From Paraburkholderia ginsengiterrae (lineage in GTDB: Bacteria; Pseudomonadota; Gammaproteobacteria; Burkholderiales; Burkholderiaceae): a stretch of DNA of 64,000 nt. Location: assembly GCF_001645125.1 (NCBI RefSeq), contig NZ_LXKA01000393.1:62001-126000 (forward strand), in the 5' to 3' direction. The notes beneath the pieces are model-generated. The model saw only the letters and a list, made by a program, of their open reading frames with translations, had not been told where the DNA came from and ran no database searches. Below, one piece after another: positions 56,762 to 64,000 of this stretch (its first letter is position 1; every line of letters starts with the position of its first letter). Position numbers and translations under genes: made by a program.

Positions 56762-57751
56762 TCACCGCGTGGACGCCCGGTACTCGACACCCGGCAACAC
56801 GCACAGCAATTCGAACGCGAGATTCGCGCCCAAGAGCGCGGTCGTGCCGAACGGATCGTACGGCGGCGCCACCTCGACCAGATCGCAGCCGACAATGTTC
56901 AGCCCGCGCGAGCCGCGAATGATTTCCAGCGCCTGCGGCACCGTCAAACCGGCGATTTCCGGCGTGCCCGTGCCCGGCGCAAACGCCGGATCGATCCCGT
57001 CGATGTCGAACGTGATGTACACCGGGCCATCGCCCATCCGCTCGCGCACCCGCGCCATTAGCGGCACGAGCGACTGGTTCCAGCACTCCTCGGCTTGCAC
57101 GACTTCGAAGCCCTGATCGCGGCACCAGTCGAAGTCTTCCGCCGCGTAACCCGTGCCGCGCAAGCCAATCTGCACGACCCGGTCGCAATCGAGCAAACCC
57201 TCTTCCGCCGCGCGGCGGAACGGCGTGCCGTGCGCAATCTTCTCGCCCATCATCGTGTCGTTGACGTCGGCGTGCGCGTCGACGTGAATCAGGCCGACCT
57301 TGCCGTGCTTGCGATGGATCGCGCGCAGGATCGGCAGCGCGATGGTGTGATCGCCGCCCAACGTGATCGGCTTGCAGTCGTGCTGGAGAATTTCGTCGTA
57401 CGCGGTTTCGATGCGTTTGATCGAATCGTGCAGGTTGTACGGATTGATCGCGACGTCGCCGAGATCGGCCACGCGCAGCGAATCGAACGGCGCGGCGCGC
57501 GTCGCCATGTTATACGGGCGCAGCAGCACGGACTCGCTGCGGATCTGGCGCGGCCCGAAGCGCGCACCGGTGCGGTTCGAGGTGCCGAGGTCGAACGGCA
57601 CGCCGACGAAGCAGGCGTCGAACCCTTCGGCCGAGCCGACGTTCGGCAGACGCATCATCGTCGCTATGCCGCCGCAGCGGGGCATGGCGTTGCCGGACAG
57701 CGGCTGCGGCCGTTCGCCGGCCTCTGGGGAAATGAAGGAAGTGGTATTCAT
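56762..57751 (-). CDS. gbuA: Guanidinobutyrase-like ureohydrolase (agmatinase family)
   Basis: A 329-residue Mn-dependent ureohydrolase that splits a guanidino compound into urea and an amine. Metal-binding motifs: GGDHTIALP, DAHADVND (three Asp and His) and SFDIDGIDPAFAPGTGTPE, here TFDIDGIDPAFAPGTGTPE. From memory it is closely similar to Pseudomonas GbuA (MPRCGGIATMMRLP, RPYNMATRAAPFDSL, VQAEECWNQSL), whose product turns 4-guanidinobutyrate into 4-aminobutyrate and urea. Plain agmatinase (SpeB) is less similar in these segments. I used the ATG at 57751 (MNTTSFISPE). It is divergent from a LysR regulator and convergent with a transporter. Confidence 0.9.
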   Translation of the reverse strand: MNTTSFISPEAGERPQPLSGNAMPRCGGIATMMRLPNVGSAEGFDACFVGVPFDLGTSNRTGARFGPRQIRSESVLLRPYNMATRAAPFDSLRVADLGDVAINPYNLHDSIKRIETAYDEILQHDCKPITLGGDHTIALPILRAIHRKHGKVGLIHVDAHADVNDTMMGEKIAHGTPFRRAAEEGLLDCDRVVQIGLRGTGYAAEDFDWCRDQGFEVVQAEECWNQSLVPLMARVRERMGDGPVYITFDIDGIDPAFAPGTGTPEIAGLTVPQALEIIRGSRGLNIVGCDLVEVAPPYDPFGTTALLGANLAFELLCVLPGVEYRASTR

Positions 57752-57920
57752 CGTGTCTCGGCAATGAAAAAGGGCAGCAAGCAAATTCGTGCAGACCGGC
57801 CGAGGGGAAGCGTCGTAACCGCACCTTGCCGGGCGAATCTCGATTCTTGAGCAGTTTCCCGGAAGTTAAAATACCGACAGAATAAACTTCACATTGATTC
57901 CCGGCGATGTATCCTGACGT

Positions 57921-58841
57921 ATGTTCTCCCAACTCACCGATCTCGACCTGCGGCTGATCCGCGTCTTTCTCGCCATTGTCGACGCGGGCGGCGTTTCGCC
58001 GGCCCAGGCCACCCTCAACGTCGGTCAGTCGACCATCAGCACACAGCTCGCCACGCTGGAAACGCGCCTCGGCTACCGGCTGTGCGAGCGCGGGCGCGGC
58101 GGCTTCAGCCTGACCGCGCGCGGCGAGCAGTTCATCGACGCCGCTCGCGCCCTGCTCGCGGCGGTCGATACGTTCGGCATGCAGGCCCGCAACGTGGGCC
58201 GCAAGCTGGTCGGCACGCTCGATATCGGCATGATCGGCCACACGCCGGTATCCGCCAGCGCGCGCATCAGCGAGGCGATCGGGCGGTTCCGGGCACGCGA
58301 TCAGTCGGTGCGTTTTTCGATTCTGGTGCGCTCGCCGGGCGAACTGGAAGAATTGCTGCTCAATGGGCGGATTCAGATCGGCATCGGTTACTTCTGGCAT
58401 CGCGTGCCGTCGCTCGAATACACCGAGGTGTTCGCGGAAGATCAGTTCGCTTATTGCGCCAAGGGGCACCCACTGTTCGATCAGGCCGGCGACGTCCCGC
58501 CCGCCGATGCAGCCCAGCATGAATGGGCGTGGCGCAGCTATCCGCTGCCTGAAGCCGAGAGCTCGACCACGCCGCAGAACGTCACCGCCGTCGCCGACAA
58601 CATGGAAGCGGTCGCGATGCTGGTGCTCTCCGGACATCACCTCGGCTATTTGCCGGGGCATTTCGCGGCGCCGTTCGTCAAGGAAGGCCTGCTCGCCGCG
58701 CTGAATCCTGCGCAGATGCGCTACCGCGTCGCGTTTCACATGGTCACGCGGGCGCGGCAGCATCGTACGGATATCGTCGAAGCCTTTATCGACGATATGA
58801 AGGCCGCGCATCCGGCGCGGGAGCTGGAAGTGACTGAATAG
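57921..58841 (+). CDS. LysR-family transcriptional regulator, probable GbuR-type
   Basis: A 306-residue LysR regulator. Winged HTH at about residues 1-65 (LIRVFLAIVDAGGVSPAQATLN, QSTISTQLATLETRLGYRLCER, shown by cores AGGVSPAQATLNVGQST and ETRLGYRLCER), followed by the periplasmic-binding-type effector domain (about 95-295). It is divergent from gbuA with 169 bases between starts, the usual layout for a LysR protein that activates its neighbour in response to the pathway substrate, here probably 4-guanidinobutyrate. Regulation and effector are inferred from context. Confidence 0.92.
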   Translation: MFSQLTDLDLRLIRVFLAIVDAGGVSPAQATLNVGQSTISTQLATLETRLGYRLCERGRGGFSLTARGEQFIDAARALLAAVDTFGMQARNVGRKLVGTLDIGMIGHTPVSASARISEAIGRFRARDQSVRFSILVRSPGELEELLLNGRIQIGIGYFWHRVPSLEYTEVFAEDQFAYCAKGHPLFDQAGDVPPADAAQHEWAWRSYPLPEAESSTTPQNVTAVADNMEAVAMLVLSGHHLGYLPGHFAAPFVKEGLLAALNPAQMRYRVAFHMVTRARQHRTDIVEAFIDDMKAAHPARELEVTE

Positions 58842-58871
58842 CGCAAGCGCCCCTCAATCGACCGGCAATAA

Positions 58872-58902
58872 AAAAACCGCGCCCGATTCAGCGCGGTTTT
58901 TC
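58872..58902. terminator. Bidirectional terminator between the LysR gene and lolA
   Basis: A perfect 11-bp stem AAAAACCGCGC with GCGCGGTTTTT around an 8-base loop, with A and T runs on the two sides, between convergent genes. Confidence 0.9.
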
Positions 58903-58930
58903 CGTTCTTTGGACACCACCTGCGGGTGGC

Positions 58931-59665
58931 TTACCCGTTGATCACGTCCGCGCCTTTCGGGACGGTGAACTTGAACGCGTCAGCCGGCAGCGGCGGATTC
59001 TTCTGAATGTTCGAGAACGTCAGCAGCGTCACGTTGCCGAACACGTCGTGCAATTCCATCGCTTCGAGATTACCGTCCTTGAAGCCAATGCCGACCCGCT
59101 CGAACTGCGTGTCCTTCGCCTTCGGCGTGAGTTCGAGCCAATCGATACCGGCCTTCACGCCAGCGTCGCGCAGCGTGAAATTCTTGTCCAGATCGTTGCT
59201 GCCGAACAGGATCGCCGCCGGGCTTGCGCCGAGCGCGCCGCCGAGGCTGCGCACGGTCACCTGATTCAGGTCCTTGTCGTACACGTAGAGCTTGTCGCCG
59301 TCCGCTTGCAGCAGTTGGGCATAAGGCTTCTCGTATTGCCAGATGAACTTGCCGGGACGCGCGAACGTAAAGGTGCCGCTAGAGGTTCCGACCTTGCCGG
59401 CCCCCGTGGTGGACAGCGTGCCGCTCGCGCCCTGCGCCTTGCTTGGCGCCCGCACTTCCTGCTGCACGAAGGTGCCGCGCGCCGAATGCACTTGCGCGAC
59501 GAACGCCTTGAGTTGCTCGGTGCCGCTCGCGAATGCCTGCGACGCGACGAGCATCGACGCGCCGATCGCGACGCTGCCGACCCCACGCACGAGAGTCCGG
59601 GCAAGCTGGCCGAAGCGGCCGGATTGAGCACCCGGCCGAGCGTGCTGCTGCGCGAATAGCTGCAT
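58931..59665 (-). CDS. lolA: Outer-membrane lipoprotein carrier protein LolA
   Basis: Periplasmic chaperone that carries lipoproteins from LolCDE to LolB. 244 residues, with a signal peptide of unusual length (cleavage after SQAFA, about residue 47; N-region about 26 residues). The mature part shows [12 protein letters not shown], the [21 protein letters not shown] region with the conserved Arg/Pro/Trp, and [20 protein letters not shown] near the end. GGGAGAAAACACC precedes the ATG. It lies 260 bases after ftsK, as expected, but is separated from rarA by the guanidinobutyrate cassette. Confidence 0.95.
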   Translation of the reverse strand: MQLFAQQHARPGAQSGRFGQLARTLVRGVGSVAIGASMLVASQAFASGTEQLKAFVAQVHSARGTFVQQEVRAPSKAQGASGTLSTTGAGKVGTSSGTFTFARPGKFIWQYEKPYAQLLQADGDKLYVYDKDLNQVTVRSLGGALGASPAAILFGSNDLDKNFTLRDAGVKAGIDWLELTPKAKDTQFERVGIGFKDGNLEAMELHDVFGNVTLLTFSNIQKNPPLPADAFKFTVPKGADVING

Positions 59666-59925
59666 GGTGTTTTCTCCCTTGATTGAATTTGTTGAGCGGT
59701 CGTGACCGCCGGCACGCGGGCCTTGTTGCGAGCCCGTGGCGGCAGGGGCCTGGCGCGGCGCCAGGCGGTCGATCGCTGGTCGTATTGATGACAGCTTAAG
59801 CGACCCGCCTTAAACGAGGCTTAGCGGGTTAGCTGATGCATCAGCCGCAAAGCCCGTGCCGCGCTGCATTGCACGCGAACAAGTGTCGCGGCTCATGCCC
59901 CTCTTTTTCCGCGCTCTTTCCGTTC

Positions 59926-62238
59926 TTATTCCGCTTCCCGTGCCGGCGCGAGAATCTCGCGATTGCCGTTGGACGACATCGCCGACACCACGCCCGAGTT
60001 CTCCATCTGCTCGAGCAACCGCGCGGCGCGGTTATAGCCGATGCGCAAATGCCGCTGCACCAGCGAGATCGACGCGCGGCGGTTCTTCAACACCACGTCG
60101 ACGGCCTGGTCGTAGAGCGGGTCCGACTCGCCGTCGCCCGCGCCGCCGCCGGCGCCCGCCGAGCCTTCGTCGCCCTCGCCCGTCACTCCGCCTTCGAGAA
60201 TGCCCTCGATATAGTTCGGCTCGCCCTGCTCCTTCAGTTTGTCGACGACGCGATGCACTTCCTCGTCGGACACGAAGGCGCCGTGCACCCGCACCGGCAA
60301 GCCCGAGCCAGGCGGCAGGTAGAGCATGTCACCCATGCCGAGCAGCGATTCCGCGCCCTGCTGGTCGAGAATGGTGCGCGAGTCGATCTTGGACGACACC
60401 TGGAAGGCCATGCGCGTCGGCACGTTGGCCTTGATGAGGCCGGTGATCACGTCCACCGACGGCCGCTGCGTGGCGAGAATCAGGTGGATGCCTGCCGCGC
60501 GCGCCTTTTGCGCGATCCGCGCGATCAGCTCTTCGACCTTCTTGCCGACCACCATCATCAGGTCGGCCAGTTCGTCGATCACCACGACGATGTTCGGCAG
60601 GCGCGTGAGCGGCTCCGGGTCATCCGGCGTGAGGCTGAACGGGTTCGGCAGCTTCTCTTCGCGCTTGGTGGCTTCGTCGATCTTGTTGTTGTAGCCGGCC
60701 AGATTGCGCACGCCAAGCTTGCTCATCAGCTTGTAGCGGCGCTCCATTTCGGCGACCGCCCAGTTCAGCGCGTGGCCGGCCTGGCGCATGTCCGTCACCA
60801 CCGGACACAGCAGATGCGGAATGCCTTCGTAGACGCTCATTTCCAGCATCTTCGGATCGATCAGGATCATGCGAACCTGCTCGGCGCTCGCCTTGTAGAG
60901 CAGCGACAGGATCATGGCGTTGATGCCCACCGACTTGCCCGAGCCCGTCGTACCCGCTACCAGCAGGTGCGGCATCTTGGCGAGGTCGGCGCACACCGGC
61001 TTGCCGCCGATGTCCTTGCCGAGGCCCATGGTGAGCGGCGACGCGGCGTCCGCGTAGACCGCCGAGCCGAGAATCTCGGAGAGGCTCACGGTCTGGCGGC
61101 GCTGGTTCGGCAACTCCAGCGCCATGAAATTCTTGCCCGGAATCGTTTCGACCACGCGGATCGACACCAGCGACAGCGAACGCGCCAGATCTTTGGCAAG
61201 ACCGACGATCTGGCTGCCCTTGACGCCCGTGGCCGGTTCGATTTCATAGCGCGTGACGACCGGGCCCGGATACGCCGCGACCACGCTCACCTCGACGCCG
61301 AAGTCCTTGAGCTTCTTCTCGATCAGACGCGAAGTGAACTCCAGCGTATCCGCGGAGATGGTTTCCTGCGCGGCGGGCGCGGCGTCGAGCAGCGAGATGG
61401 GCGGCAAGGTGGAATCGCCCGGCAGGTCCGTGAAGAGCGGCACCTGGCGTTCTTTTTCGACGCGCTCCGACTTGGCCGGCGTCACCACCGGCGGCACGAT
61501 CATGACCGGCTCGTGCTCCTCGATCCGCACGCGCCCCTTTTCGACCTTGCCCTCGCGCTTCACGGCCGCCGCTTCGCCGAGTTTCCGGTCGCGGCCGGCC
61601 TCGCGGCGCAGCTTGGCGAACGTCACCGCGGAAATGATCGACTCGCCGACCTTTTCCGACACCGACAGCCACGAGAAACGGAAATACAGCGACAGGCCGA
61701 TTGCCAGCGCGATCAGCAGGGCCAGCGTGCCGCCCGTGAAGCCCAGCGCATGCGACACGCCGCGCGCGACGGCGTCCCCAACCACGCCGCCCTTGACGCC
61801 CGGCAACTGCACCTTGAGCGACCACATGCGCAGCGCTTCGATGCCGCTGCACGACAGCAGGACAAGCACGAAGGCGAACGCGTCCGTGAGCCAGCCAACG
61901 CCGCGCGGCGCGTCGTCCTCGTCGTCTTCGCGGCGGGTGATGCGCCGGTAGTTGTCGGAAATATGGCGGCCGAGCAGTACGACCCACCAGTACGTGGATA
62001 AACCGAACAGCAGCAGCAGGATGTCCGAAGTTCGCGCGCCGACGCGGCCCGCCCAGTTGGCGATGTGGTCGACCTGCGCGGCATGGGTCCAGCTCGGATC
62101 GTGCCGGCTGTAGCTGACGAGCGCCATGAGCAGGAACACGCCGAGCGCAACCTGCAGGATCCAGCGGATTTCGGTGAAAAGGCGCGACATGCGGTGCGGC
62201 AATGCCTGCGCGCTCGCGGAATAGGGAGCTTTTGCCAT
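59926..62238 (-). CDS. ftsK: DNA translocase FtsK
   Basis: A 770-residue septal DNA pump that clears chromosome termini and activates XerCD at dif. Four TM helices lie in the first 200 residues, followed by a linker (about 200-290; much shorter than in E. coli FtsK of 1329 residues). The alpha/beta motor has Walker [11 protein letters not shown] and Walker [13 protein letters not shown]. The C-terminal winged-helix gamma domain ([40 protein letters not shown]) reads KOPS. I used the ATG at 62238 ([11 protein letters not shown]), with AGGAT upstream. It is divergent from trxB. Confidence 0.95.
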   Translation of the reverse strand: MAKAPYSASAQALPHRMSRLFTEIRWILQVALGVFLLMALVSYSRHDPSWTHAAQVDHIANWAGRVGARTSDILLLLFGLSTYWWVVLLGRHISDNYRRITRREDDEDDAPRGVGWLTDAFAFVLVLLSCSGIEALRMWSLKVQLPGVKGGVVGDAVARGVSHALGFTGGTLALLIALAIGLSLYFRFSWLSVSEKVGESIISAVTFAKLRREAGRDRKLGEAAAVKREGKVEKGRVRIEEHEPVMIVPPVVTPAKSERVEKERQVPLFTDLPGDSTLPPISLLDAAPAAQETISADTLEFTSRLIEKKLKDFGVEVSVVAAYPGPVVTRYEIEPATGVKGSQIVGLAKDLARSLSLVSIRVVETIPGKNFMALELPNQRRQTVSLSEILGSAVYADAASPLTMGLGKDIGGKPVCADLAKMPHLLVAGTTGSGKSVGINAMILSLLYKASAEQVRMILIDPKMLEMSVYEGIPHLLCPVVTDMRQAGHALNWAVAEMERRYKLMSKLGVRNLAGYNNKIDEATKREEKLPNPFSLTPDDPEPLTRLPNIVVVIDELADLMMVVGKKVEELIARIAQKARAAGIHLILATQRPSVDVITGLIKANVPTRMAFQVSSKIDSRTILDQQGAESLLGMGDMLYLPPGSGLPVRVHGAFVSDEEVHRVVDKLKEQGEPNYIEGILEGGVTGEGDEGSAGAGGGAGDGESDPLYDQAVDVVLKNRRASISLVQRHLRIGYNRAARLLEQMENSGVVSAMSSNGNREILAPAREAE

Positions 62239-62241
62239 TGA

Positions 62242-63585
<1,344 letters not shown>

Positions 63586-63660
63586 TCGGGCGCGAGCGTC
63601 TGCGAGCATCGACGCAACGGTAAAATGGCGGCTGGGTGTGGCCTGGCTGCCTGTTTGAAG

Positions 63661-63693
63661 AAGGCCGCGGCTGACAAGCCGGCGGCCTTTTTT
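63661..63693 (+). terminator. Intrinsic terminator after trxB
   Basis: Stem AAGGCCGC with GCGGCCTT and an inner GGCT/AGCC pairing, then six Ts, 76 bases after the trxB stop. Confidence 0.88.
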
Positions 63694-63753
63694 CTATGCC
63701 GGCCGCCACGACACGTCGCGTGATCGATCTACTTTTCCGCGTGTACTACCGAT

Positions 63754-64000
63754 ATGCCGAAGAATCAACCTCACCCGAGCGAACCGAAGCGCGCGCGAGT
63801 CGTCGCGCAACCCGCGCCCGCAGCGGCTGTGCCCGCCGCCAGGACCAAAGTCGAACCCGCTGCGGGTCTCGCCGGTCTCGGCGCGCTGCGCGATGCATTG
63901 AAGGGCGATGCCGAGCGGCGTGAACGCGAACGCACGGCGGCCGCGGCCAAGCAGCGCGAAGCCTCGGCGGACGCCGATCTGTTTCGCCGCGAGATCGGCG
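63754..64000 (+). CDS. Smr/MutS2-family protein, N-terminal part (cut by window edge)
   Basis: The reading frame from ATG 63754 is open to the window end (82 codons). It begins MPKNQPHPSEPKRARVV, then an Ala/Pro-rich stretch and a charged helix (LGALRDALKGDAERRERERT), ending ADADLFRREIG. This N-terminal pattern, directly downstream of trxB, matches the Smr-domain DNA-nicking/ribosome-rescue-type proteins of Burkholderiales (YfcN/SmrB-like). The Smr domain itself lies beyond the window, so the call rests on the N-terminal region and neighbourhood. Confidence 0.6.
   Translation, partial: MPKNQPHPSEPKRARVVAQPAPAAAVPAARTKVEPAAGLAGLGALRDALKGDAERRERERTAAAAKQREASADADLFRREIG

Noticed and set aside
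59836-62001. 721-codon open frame antisense to ftsK
   Set aside because: Shadow of ftsK; Arg/His/Asp-rich composition and no ribosome-binding site or family match.

Overview
The window is a dense, GC-rich stretch of beta-proteobacterial chromosome. It most likely comes from the main chromosome of a Paraburkholderia or Burkholderia species. The evidence is the fused HemD-HemX protein, the very long PEP carboxylase with a lysine/alanine-rich head, the GBP-type porin ending in HSF, the minCDE cluster, and the trxB/ftsK/lolA/rarA/serS neighbourhood. Nearly all of it is ordinary vertically inherited content. I see no insertion sequence, prophage, CRISPR array or rRNA operon. One tRNA gene is present, tRNA-Ser(CGA).

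Layout. 1-2.3 kb: the 3' part of a sigma-54 activator and two tandem paralogous lipoproteins. 2.3-5.4 kb: a NitT/TauT-type ABC transporter (ATPase and double permease) without a binding protein. 6.1-8.2 kb: a membrane diguanylate cyclase and a small protein resembling the SinR/Cas2-like group. 8.3-11.1 kb: an OmpR/EnvZ-type two-component system divergent from a Spy/CpxP-like periplasmic protein, with CpxR-like direct repeats between them. 11.3-15.7 kb: a pirin-family protein and a basic amino-acid ABC importer (argT-hisQMP). 16.3-17.6 kb: a porin. 17.7-19.8 kb: glutamine-dependent NAD synthetase next to a PII protein that lacks the uridylylation tyrosine. 20-24.4 kb: a FemAB-like acyltransferase, a GIY-YIG protein, a FUSC membrane protein and inorganic pyrophosphatase. 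24.7-28.4 kb: an ALDH-SDR-MFS catabolic cassette.

28.6-36.4 kb: haem genes hemC-hemDX-hemY on the minus strand, divergent from ppc. 36.4-42.7 kb: a small secreted protein, a methyltransferase facing an HTH regulator across a short palindrome, argH, a TonB-domain lipoprotein, an MHS-family transporter and a tiny membrane protein. 42.8-47 kb: three small envelope proteins, a gene-poor stretch that may encode a structured RNA, heptosyltransferase waaC and a ClC chloride channel. 47-51.8 kb: minCDE, an acetyltransferase, map, a zinc-ribbon protein and an NTF2-like protein. 52.3-64 kb: tRNA-Ser, serS, rarA, then a guanidinobutyrate cassette (NCS1 permease, gbuA-like ureohydrolase, LysR regulator) inserted before lolA, followed by ftsK, divergent trxB and the start of an Smr-domain protein.

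The most interesting points are the Tyr51-to-Cys PII beside nadE, the GTAAY-N5-GTAAY repeats between the response regulator and the Spy-like gene, the guanidinobutyrate cassette splitting a conserved housekeeping cluster, and a promoter-to-terminator interval at 43.1-43.5 kb with strong RNA-like inverted repeats and no convincing ORF.
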